This document shows positions 49,966 to 60,452 of a stretch of 64,000 bases of DNA, one piece after another. The position numbers and the translations under genes were made by a program. A model generated the notes under the pieces. The model saw nothing but the letters and a program-made list of their open reading frames with translations, was not told where the DNA came from and ran no database searches. Location of the stretch: positions 9,037,931 to 9,101,930 of the forward strand of contig CM052357.1 in assembly GCA_028551475.1 (NCBI GenBank), read 5' to 3'. This stretch comes from Casuarina equisetifolia. Taxonomy: Eukaryota; Streptophyta; Magnoliopsida; Fagales; Casuarinaceae. Position 1 is the first letter of the stretch, and each line of letters begins with the position of its first letter.

Positions 49966-52900
49966 CACTGTCATACATTACACTTCATCATTTTGCTGTT
50001 AGACTTCTTCGATTTTCGGTTTTTGTTGAAATTTTTCTTCTTCAAAGATATTGAATTTGTTGGGAGTGAGGAGCGATAGGCCTGGTTTACTCTGCCCTGT
50101 TTAGTGCCATATATAAGGAGCTACCTACAGGAATATTGTGCATTGTCTATTTTCTGGTAGGCAGGGACGATCTTCTTGGTGGTGCACAGAAGATTCATTT
50201 TCCTGTAATTATGTTTTTTGGGTGGGCTAGTCACTCTATCTTGTTGGTTGCTTGATATCTGTATTCTTTATGGGATCCTTTCCCTATATATATTTATAGT
50301 ATTGATGAAAAATTATGTCTTCCAAGATGTACATCTTATTACTATATTTTATTTAAAATAATATACATCTTATCTTCATACAAGTTAGTTTTATAAAACA
50401 ACAAAACAATAATAATTTAGTATAAGAGTTTAGGTTCAAATATAATTTTGCTTTTATAGAAAGATCTGTGAAAATTACATCTCTTAGGATAAAAAAGTTT
50501 GTTAAAAATGTCCTTGTCCCAGGTTGTTTAAATTTTACTGCATCAATTGTCTTTTGTATAAGTTAATTATAACAAAAGTAGTTGCGAGAATATCAAAGGT
50601 GCTTCGATGGTCTTGAGCATTTACATCGGCTAGGAGAACACATATCTGTTTGAACAACAGATACGTCGAAGCATACGTATGTCTGCATTTGTTGACATGT
50701 AGCAGAAACGGAAAATGCAGATAAGTCGGCTTAGATTCGAAAACAGAATTTCGATCTTGCTTAGGGACGGAGACCTATTTTCGGTCTTTGGCTTCAGGCT
50801 GGGGTTCTTGGATGTATTTCTTATTATGTTTCAATCATCACAAAAGAAATTTACTTCTTCTTTGATTTTGAGTCGCTTGGGCCTCTTGACTTGCCTTTGG
50901 GATACTTAAGAGCCCTTTTGTCTAAGCAACTGTGCACAGTGATTGGTTTTGTCAATGGTCCTCTAGGGCAATTCCTCTTATAGCAAATGTGACCACTTCG
51001 TTAAAATCTATGACTTGTGAGAAAAAGCAAGTTTTCAAGAAATTGCTTAGTTTTTATCAAAAGCCGCTCTCTAGGTCGTATCAATTGGTTGAAAGGTTTG
51101 AAATGAAAGGTTGTTTTAGGGGGAATGATACCCGTTAGTACTAGATTTAAAGGATTAGCACAACATTCGATGCAACTTAACAAAATTTTTTTGGAAAACC
51201 AAAAAGAATAACTTATTTAAGCTGGAATATTATATCACTTCCAATGGAACATAAGCTTAAACTTGTCCCAAGCCCCCATAAGCCCATTACTATTCTGCCA
51301 CGTTTTGCATGTGGTCACTCCTCAAAGTTCCTCTTTGCCGTTGAAAGGTTATAACTTGATAACAAGTTACACTCAATTATTCTTGAATATCATTTCTAAT
51401 TTAGGCTTCTATAAGCTCAAGCCTATATCCCAAGCCCCCTCAAGCCCTTTACATGCTCCTTCAATTTGCGTTCATATTCCAATAACCAATCAATATGCTT
51501 CAGGTTGGTTGATGTTAATATGTAGAGAATTCACCAATTATATTGTCATATTGGGTCCTATAATTATGCTTAATATATTATAATAAATTGTGTATATATT
51601 TCTTTCTTTTATAGAATAGGTTTCGCACCCTATGAATGTAGGTCTTACATTATATAGATTATTACAACAGAAAATATAATACAATTTGCTTGCTCGTGAC
51701 TTTTCATTCTTATTTTTTCATAATCTTTCAATTAGAAATTTAGAATGTCAATAGGTCCTTTGAAATACCTAGGTAGTGATCATCATTCCTAAAGTAACAT
51801 TTTATTAAAAAATCAATTTAAGGTTTTTTCTTTTAATTTTTATAACAACGCATGTATTCAACTTATGCATAGACATAAACTATGAATCTGATGGTAAAAA
51901 TTCTTATTAGTTTATCATTTGAACTAGTGGCCGGTATAATTTAACTAAAGGTTGACCAAACATAAAGGATTTTTCTTTCACTTAAACTTATATAATTAAA
52001 AATTTGGATTACATGGTGCTTAACCGGCTTCTCAAATCTAACATGATTGTTGGATTTATCTCTTTTAAAATTATTTTAAATTATAAACTTCTGTATACAA
52101 GTTTCGAAAACCATTCTGGCTTGATATAAAGGAGTGTCATCTCTAAAACTCAAATTTTGATACATACTTAAAAAATCAAATTCTACTTGAGAAGATTTTT
52201 TACGTTCCAATGTTATCCTCAAATCAAGTAAGCTTGTCAAGAAGCGACTAGTTCTATCATTTTGGTTCTTAAAAATTAACAGAACCAAAAAGAAAAAATC
52301 ATAAGGTAAATTATCTTAACAGTGTGTGGTATGACAGCGACGATTCCAGTCATGCCGGCACTACCAAAGACGCTGCTATAACCAAATCGGGCCAACTTGC
52401 GATGACAGATCCCTTCCAAGTTGCGTAAAGAAGGTGGATTTTGAAAAATGGGACGAGACGCTTCTGATCATTGTCTGCTTGACTCGTGAAGTCGACGGCA
52501 GGATCAAGACCGGGACTGAAACTACAATCACAATCAAAGAGAAGTGGTTAGTTGGCTCTTAGACAGACCACGATTTGTGTTAGTAAAATAAGAAAACAGA
52601 AAAAGAAAGTTGAATAGTTGCATGCCTATCATGCCCAATGTTGCCGTAGCGACCTCAGGATTAAAGACAGAGACACAAAGAACAATGCTTCCTTAGTTTT
52701 GTCTATTTGCAACTTTTTTACTGATTTCTGTTCTTGATACCTTGTGGGTAGAAACCCGCCGGAGTGAATCTTGCTTTGGACCTGTCCTGGTACGAGACTT
52801 GTGGGGTTAAGATTTCTCTGTTCCGTCCCCCACAAAAAGATATTACGTAGCTTCAGATGAATGCTGAAAAAGAAAGCAGGAAATTGTAGTTTTTATACAC

Positions 52901-53418
52901 TTCTGTTTTCTATTTTTCTGAGACTCTTTCCTTTGAAAGAGTTGTTTAAAACTCGGGATATGGCTGCCTATGACTAGGCGACTAAGTCTCAGCTGTTTTT
53001 TTTTTATTCTTTTATTTTGCAGTTCTTTTTAACCCTTTCTCCATCTCAGGCAAAGAATGTACGAAGTCCTAGTTTCCGGCTTGCCTTTTCTACATGAATC
53101 TCAACCCAGACTTGGCAAACCCGTTTGGAACGTTCCATTGCCCTAGTCAAAACAAAGAAAATAGAGACCTTTTCCATCCCCTCCGCTCTTTCTCTGATGT
53201 TTCCTCTCCTCTTTCCGTCATGGATAAAACCAAGAACAAACAGGAACATCCACAAAACTCCATTTGTCTCTCTCTCTCAAAAAGAGTAGTCGTAGTTGAT
53301 CCGGCAGAACCCATTTGGCACAGACCCACTCACTTCCCTTTTCTTAAATATACACGAATTCTGGGACTTTGATCTTTCTCTGTGGGGGCGAAGAAGAAGA
53401 AGAAGAAGAAGAAGGAAG
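49966..53418. other. Intergenic between syntaxin copies 1 and 2
   Basis: The left end is the copy 1 3' UTR; a stretch near 50241-50285 resembles the 3' flank of copy 2. The middle is AT-rich with no coding region I can support. Just before the copy 2 ATG is a (GAA)n-type leader (about 53391-53418), and near 53300 a segment resembling the region upstream of copy 1. A short perfect inverted repeat (arms 50682-50690 and 50713-50721) is present but unexplained. Confidence 0.55.
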
Positions 53419-54426
53419 ATGAACGACCTCTTTTCTTCTGGCTCCCTCTCTCGCTTCCGAGGGGAGCAGGTCAATCCGGACCATCACGTCATCGAGATGT
53501 CCTCCTCCACCGGCGTCAACCTGGACAAGTTCTTCGAGGACGTCCAGTCCGTGAAGGACGACCTGAAGGAGCTGGACCGCCTCAACCAGGCTCTCCGTAG
53601 CGCACACGAGCAGAGCCGGACGCTCCATAAGGCCAGGGCCGTCAAGGACCTTCGCTCCAGCATGGACGCCGACGTCGCGGTCGCCCTCAAGAAGGCTAAG
53701 CTCGTAAAGGCCAAGCTCGAGGCCCTCGACCGTTCCAATGCTGAAAACCAACGCTTCCCAGGCTGCGGACCCGGTTCTTCGTCTGACCGGACTAGGACCT
53801 CTCTGGTGAACGGACTCAGGAAGAAGCTCAAGGACTCCATGGATAGCTTCAATAACCTGAGGCAGCAGATTTCATCGGAGTACCGTGAGACCGTACAGCG
53901 GAGGTACTTCACCGTCACCGGTGAAAATCCCGATGAGAAGACCGTTGACCTTCTCATCTCCTCTGGTGTGAATCCGAGCTTAATCTTATCGCTTTCTCCA
54001 TCCTTTTCTTAATATATATCTAAATATTTGAGACTGAAGAAAAATACGTGACAAATTGATGCAGGCGAGAGTGAGACGTTCTTGCAAAAAGCCATCCAAG
54101 AGCAGGGCAGGGGCAGAGTTTTAGACATCATACAGGAGATTCAAGAAAGGCACGACGCTGTAATGGATATAGAGAAGAATCTGAAAGAGCTTCACCAGGT
54201 GTTCCTGGACATAGCGGTGCTGGTCCAGGCCCAAGGCGAGCAGTTGGACGACATCGCGATCCACGTGGAGAGAGCGAATTCCTTCGTGAGAGGTGGGACC
54301 CATCAGTTGGAGATTGCTAGGGCCCACCAGAAAAACACCCGGAAATGGTCTTGTTGTGCCATTTTTCTTTTGCTACTGATCCTCGTCGTAGTGTTGGTGC
54401 TGCTTAAGATCTTGAACGTCATTTAG
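53419..54426 (+). CDS. Plasma-membrane syntaxin, SYP121/SYP122-type Qa-SNARE (copy 2)
   Basis: Same role as copy 1. Exons 53419-53965 and 54065-54426 give 302 aa, with the intron (99 bases) at the same split Gly codon as its neighbours. Seen: the [15 protein letters not shown] start, [19 protein letters not shown], the [13 protein letters not shown] linker, a SNARE motif with zero-layer Gln at 239 and a tail anchor at about 277-302. The protein stops right after the membrane segment, lacking the Pro-rich tail of copy 1. The first exon is GC-rich compared with its flanks, as in the other copies. All family motifs are intact, so it is expected to be functional. The start was chosen by alignment to copy 1; the frame extends upstream only through leader repeat. 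Confidence 0.94.
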
Positions 54427-57151
54427 AGCCTTACGTTACAGGAGAGAAAGCCATTTTCCTGCAATTCGCGTGTTGATCTATTTGTTGCTTGCTTGCTTCG
54501 TGTATTCTTTATGGGATCTTCTCCCTGTCTAGATGTATAGTTGTTTGGATAATTTTATCCTTCAAAGCGTGATATTTGGCGTTGATGACAAAAAATCTCA
54601 CATAAATCTTAAAAGTGAATTTATATTTTATTTTTATGAATTAATTTTTAGGTTAGACTATAAAATTTTTTATTATGATAATAAGATTTTGATTAATCTG
54701 ATACAAAAAAATATTCATTGAAATATAAATCTCTAAAAGTATTCATTCAAGTATAAATTTTGGTTTATGTGCAAGAATTATTCATTCTATATTGTTCAAA
54801 CTTCAACCTAAAATATTTTTGGTATGTGAAGAAATATTAATGACGAAAATATGATATCGAATCCTCTCTTCTCTGGACCCTAAAAACAAAGCCACGCTGA
54901 TTAGGGCAGGAAATGCCGAAGTGGGAGATCAAAGATGGCCCGAGTCCGAGCCCAGTTGAAACAATGCCCAGGCAGCAGCCTGCACTGAAGTCTTCGATGA
55001 ACCGTTGGGCTTTCCACCCAAAATTTCAGGAACTGCAAAGATTGGAGGACATTTTTTCTATGAACATTCATTCTTAAACATATCAAAAACTTTAGTGGTA
55101 TAGTTCATTTCATAATTTAAGGATTTAGTTTCTGTTCATTCTTTTTTCCGTTCAACTCTCCATGATTTTATACAAACAAGGTTTCATGCGAAAAATAACT
55201 TATCTACATTATATACTTTTTATCAAATTTAAGCAAATGAGTTAGATGAAAAAGACAAATACAAGAGAATAATCATAAGGGTTTTAAGTTTGTTTAAGAA
55301 AAAAAAAAAGCGAGAAATGGTTTACCAAATCCAAACTCGAGGTCATCTTTAAATTTTGGTAAACGTAATTGAAGAGTAATTACGATTAATTCCAAAATGA
55401 GTTTTATATTCCCGGTAATATGATATTGTTGTTGTTACATGTGTTAAAGTAACGATTTTACCACATCAATCAAGCAAGATTCTTAGACTCTCCATCAACC
55501 ACCAAATCAAAACCTTCCAAAGACACCTCGGCCACCAACCACGATATCCACAAAGATGACAATAATTCAAATTTAAATTCAAATCAAGTCAATGATTTCC
55601 AAGTTTAAAATTATTCTTATATTTCTAAAAATTCAAATGTCTTCCTAATTTGTATTAGTCTAGTATCATTTATATTTCTTATTTTTCCTTCCTAAGTTAG
55701 AGATATTATTTACCCTATATATAGGGACTAGTCTTGTGCATATTAATCATCGAATTCCAAATATCAGTTCTCATATTGTGTTTACGGATTTTACTTCGGT
55801 TTAAGAATTCATCTACAAAATTTAATTATTTTGTAGAACTTTTTCTTTTAACTACATGCTTATTCTTCTTATTATTATTTTTTTTTGGCTTCAAAATGTA
55901 ACATGGTAATGGTAGTTGTCATGGGTTCGTTTGTATTGCTCTGAAAATTTATTACTTTTTGGTGGTAACAAGTTATATTTTACAAGCATTTACCCGTTAC
56001 TCACTTTTTTTACCAACTTACATAAGGAAAGAAAAGAAGGGTTACAACATCCACAACATCACCACAGGTGGATGAGAACTTGGCCGTTATGCATGTACAT
56101 ACCCAAATTTACATACCTATATGTCAAATTCAAGAGCTTTTGCTATGAAGCCTTGTAACTTATTATTGAATTAACAAATAATTAACTTAAAGTTGGAGTT
56201 TTTCATCTTAAAAGCATTCACTTTGTCAAAAATGATCTTGTAAGATATTTGTATGATCAATTTGGGTTTATTTGGGTATCAAAATTTCTTTGAAATGTAA
56301 AGATGTATAGAAGCTTCATTCATTGCATATAAAGCACGGACAAGATAAAGCTGGTCTAAGTGATTGGGAGCGTTTCGAAATAGAGTTGGCCTTGCATGTA
56401 GTGTTTTGAATCCCTTTAGTAAATAAAAAAAAGAATTATTATTGATGGAAAACATAATGAGTGGAAGTATTAGATTTCTTTTAGAATTAATTGACTAGAT
56501 ATTGAAATTCTTTCTTGAATTCAAGTTGTTAAACATAGTTCGCTTTATGAAAATCCTCAAAGTTATAATTCATACCCAATGGAACAACTTCAAGATATTC
56601 ATTACTTGTTAAATCATTAGTTTCTATTGAAAATGTATGATAATCCTAATTATTGAATTCCTACTTTATTAATCTCTATGCCCTTTGACTTTCATAGTGC
56701 TATTTTCATTTTATGTTGCTAATTTCTTTCGGAAAGGTTGCTTGCTTTTAAAAAATAATGGGTTTTGTCCATAGCAACTAACAATAAGCTATAAAATAAG
56801 GTAAGGAGTCTATTTTATTATCTATTTATATAGGAAAATGTCGTTTTCTTAGATAAATTAAATGGTATAAAATGTCAAGAATTATATGATTAAAAATATT
56901 TATATAAATTAAATAAAAATAAAAATAAAAATAGAAAAGCTTTCTTATCCCTTGAAATGTAGTCGAAATAGTAAGAGGACATTTATAAGAGTTATTTCTT
57001 TATTTCCCTGTTAATTAGTTTGGACCAGGATTCAAAAGGCTTGCATGTGACCTTATTACTCGCCCCTATATCCGAACATCTTAAAAATACAGCTAACTGT
57101 TCACCATTTCTAGGACTTCAATCACTCTCTGTGCCGACGAAGAGAAAGAAG
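54427..57151. other. Intergenic between syntaxin copies 2 and 3, mostly one half of a duplicated block
   Basis: Much of this stretch is repeated after copy 3. 54427-54530 matches 58432-58535, 54870-55270 matches 59290-59680, and 56445-56815 matches 59710-60070, in the same order and orientation and diverged by small changes. Between the last two blocks, about 55275-56445 has no counterpart after copy 3 and contains the LTR-like segment. From about 57075 the sequence resembles the 5' leader of copy 2. No independent gene seen. Confidence 0.65.
55442..55903 (+). mobile_element. Candidate LTR (solo or truncated, copia-like)
   Basis: The segment starts TGTTA and ends TAACA, which are inverted complements as at LTR ends. 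It holds a TATA-like run (55717-55724) placed as in an LTR promoter. The bases after its end begin TGGTA, like the start of a plant tRNA-Met primer-binding site, but then diverge. It sits in the stretch missing from the duplicated block. No flanking 5-base duplication is seen and no second LTR or gag/pol follows, so it may be a remnant or a chance match. Confidence 0.35.
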
Positions 57152-58431
57152 ATGAACCGCCTCTTTTCTACCGGCTCCTCCTCCCGCTTCCGAAGGGATC
57201 AGGTCTCTCCGGAGCATCGCATCATCGACATACCCTCCCCTCCCCGCGCCATCCTGGACAAGTTCTTAGAGGACGTGAATTCCGTGGACGACAACCTGAA
57301 GGAACTGGACCGCCTCAACCAGGCTCTCCGCAGCGCACACGAGCAGAGCCAGACTCTCCATAACGCCAGGGCCGTCAAGGACCTTCGCTCCCGCATGGAC
57401 GCCGACGTCACGGTCGCCCTCAAGAAGGCTAAGCACGTAAAGGCCACGCTCGAGGCCCTCGACCGTTGTAACGCCGAAAACCGACGCTACCCCGGCTGCG
57501 GACCCGGTTCTTTATCTGACCGGCTTAGGATCTTCATTCTGAACGAACTCAGGAAGATGCTCAAGGTCTCCATGGATAGCTTCAATGACCTGAGGCAGCA
57601 GATTTCATCCGAATACCGCGAGACCATACAGCGGAGGTACTTCACCGTCACCGGTGAAAATCCCGATGAGAAGACCCTTGACCTCCTCATCTCCACTGGT
57701 AAGAGTCCGAGCTCAATCTTATCGATTTCTCAATAACTTTCGTTTCTGAAATAATTTGCCAATTTCGAAAATCTCATCTAGTATATTACACTATTTTCAC
57801 GAGATTATCAGAACATATATAGAGTAAATTTGGTTTCTATGCAATGTTTTTACATAAACAAAAATTCCATTAGGATTTTAATATCACCATTAGGATAAAC
57901 TAGTAGGACTTTAAACCCTTTAAATTAAAAAAAAAAAAATCTTCACTCTAATACTTTAAACTAAATAGATATCTATACTCCATTTTGTTTACCAATGCAA
58001 GAAAGGTATCTTAGACGTAGGTATAGATTTATTTGAGACTGAAGAAAAATACGTGACAAATCGATGCAGGTGAGAGTGAGACGTTCTTGCAAAAAGCCAT
58101 CCAAGAGGAAGGCGATTCCGGAGTTTTGGACATTCTACAGGAGATTCAAGAAAGGCACGACGCTGCGATGGATATAGAGCAGAATCTGAAAGAGCTTCAA
58201 CAGGCATTTCTGGACATGGGGGTGCTGGTCCATGTCCAAGGGGAGCTGTGTAACGACATCGCACTCAACGTGGAGAGAGCGAATGCCTTCGTGAGTGATG
58301 GGACCCATCAGTTGGAGGCTGCCGGGGCCCACCGGAAAAAGGTCCGGAAATGGTCATGCTATGGCATTATTCTTTTGCTGCTGATCATCGTCGGGTTGTT
58401 GGTTCTGCTTAAGATCTTTAAAATCATTTAG
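57152..58431 (+). CDS. SYP121/SYP122-type Qa-SNARE, diverged copy 3
   Basis: Exons 57152-57698 and 58070-58431 give 302 aa with the same intron position as its neighbours. The frame is open throughout and both splice sites are intact. Closest to copy 2, but with changes at sites constant in copies 1 and 2: the [13 protein letters not shown] linker becomes CGPGSLSDRLRIF, the following GLRKKLKDS becomes ELRKMLKVS, and after the zero-layer Gln (239) EQLDDI becomes ELCNDI. The DKFFEDV region is also altered. The tail anchor (about 277-302) remains. This could be a functionally shifted paralogue or an early pseudogene. Only about 80 bases of the copy 2 upstream leader are retained, so its expression may differ. 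Start chosen by alignment to copies 1 and 2. Confidence 0.85.
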
Positions 58432-60452
58432 AGCCTTACGGGGGACGCAGCCATTTTCCCGCAATTCGCGTGCATCAGTTCTATTTGTTTGTTGCTTGCT
58501 TCGTGTGTTCCTTATGCGATCCTCTCCCTCCCTAATAAATGTTTGGATTAAGTTCTGATGAAAATCTTGTTGGGAGAAAGTGTGGCATTGTATGTTAATA
58601 AGCACACAAATCAAGTAACAAAAGTATACTTGATTTAACCGACTAATTTAATGATGAGTTAGTTGAAAATTTAATTGTGAGGTATGGAGTTTGACATTTT
58701 GCTTACTTGAGTTTAGGTATGTGTTGTAATATTTAAAATAAAAAAATACAAAAGACATAATATTTAAATTAAGCTAGATAAATTCATTTTATTTTCACCA
58801 CAATAAAATTTTTTTACAAATCTTCAGTACTAAACAGATAAGTTGAGTCATTTAAGCCATCTAAGTCACTAAGCCAGTATATCATGTAAAGATATATAAA
58901 TCTTAAATGATGCTTGAATTTATTATCTTTTTTTTATAAGTTAATTTTTTTTAATATGATACTAAATTTCAAGTTGATTTGTTACAAAATACTTATCAAA
59001 ATATCAGTATCTGAAGATATATTTAGTATGTGAAAAGTGTTTGTTTTATATTGTTTAACTTTAAACCTAGTATACATTTATTATGTGAGAAAGTATTAAT
59101 GACAAAAAATTCATATTGAAAATTAAATTTCCAACTTTTTGGTTGTAGTATGAATTTTTTTATATTGTTCTCCTTTTGATATTGTTTGTATGTAATTTTT
59201 GAAGTCCTGCGTCAACGATTAGATTGACGACGCTATACGATGGGATGATTCAGAATCAGCCTGAGTAGAAAAGAAGACGGGTGTGAATGCTGTCTTCTCT
59301 GGACCGTAATAACAAATCCACGCAGAGAGATTAGACAAGGAAATGCTGAAGTGGAGATCAAAGGTGGCCCAAGCCCGAGCCCAGCCGAAACAATGCCCAG
59401 GCAGCAATTGAGGTAAAGGAAAAACTGAAGGACATTTTATCCATAACCACCCTTCCATTCTTAAACATATCAAGAAATTTTATTGGTATAGTTCATTTCT
59501 TAATTTAAAGTTCTGGTTTCTGATCATTCTTATTTTTCTTTTTCCTTTTGATCCTCCTTGACTATATACAACCAAGATTTTATGTGAAAAATGACTTATT
59601 TACATTATATACTTTTCACATGATTTAAATAAAGGATTTATATATATATATAAAAAGACAAATATAAGAGAATGGAGAGAAACAACTTGTAACAGGTTAT
59701 TTCTTATATGGTATTGAAAACATGATGAGTTGAAGTATTGGATCTTTTAGATTTAATTAACGACATATCAATTTTTTTTTCTTGAATTCAGGTTGTTGAT
59801 GCCGTTTGCTTTATGAAAATCCTGAAAGTTATGATTCATATCTGTTGGAACAACTTCAAGATATTCATTACTTGTTAGATCATTAATTTTTATAAAATGC
59901 ATGGTAATTTGATACTTGAATTCATACTTTATTAATCTCCATGCCTTTTGATTTTTCTAGTGTTATTTATTATTTTGTGATTGCCAATTCCTTTCGAAAA
60001 GGTTTACTTTCAAAAATCAATGCTATTTTGTCCATCGTAGTTGACCATATGCTATAAAATAAGGTAAGGAGTCCTTTTTTTCAACCTACATGTATAAAAA
60101 ATCATGACGTGACTGAGAAAAAGGTCATTCTTTTAGATCTATTAAATTATATAAAATGTGAAGAATTAGTATATATCTTTATCTTGTCGTGACCCGCAAG
60201 TTTAAGTGTTTTTAACCGTCAACAAGACATTAATTTTCAATGAAAAACAAGTATTTTTTTTTTAACCCGCGTATTTATTCATGCATTCTTAGCGTCAAAC
60301 TTGGGTTCGATTAAACGTGGAGAATAAAGAGTTCGGGTTAATACTAAATTTATGCAAATGGTTTTCGGCTTTAATTTTTAGTTTTTCTTTATAGTAGCAA
60401 ATGGAGAAGTTAACCAGTCATTGCTATCTCGCTCTTTCTTTCCGAGCTCACA
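58432..60452. other. Intergenic between syntaxin copy 3 and the TatD gene
   Basis: The left and middle parts (58432 to about 60070) are the second half of the block duplicated after copy 2. The right end is the promoter and 5' UTR of the TatD gene. A GGTTCGATT near 60304 resembles a tRNA box B, but no cloverleaf can be formed around it. No gene seen. Confidence 0.6.

Noticed and set aside
50682..50721. Nine-base perfect inverted repeat as a terminator or small-RNA hairpin
   Set aside because: The stem is short with a 22-base loop and no context; such repeats are frequent in AT-rich DNA.
51513..51669. Short TGTTA...AACA segment as another LTR
   Set aside because: The ends are only partly matched, there is no promoter-like core or target duplication, and 157 bases is short for an LTR.
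60295..60330. tRNA gene suggested by GGTTCGATT
   Set aside because: There is no matching box A at the right distance and no cloverleaf can be drawn.
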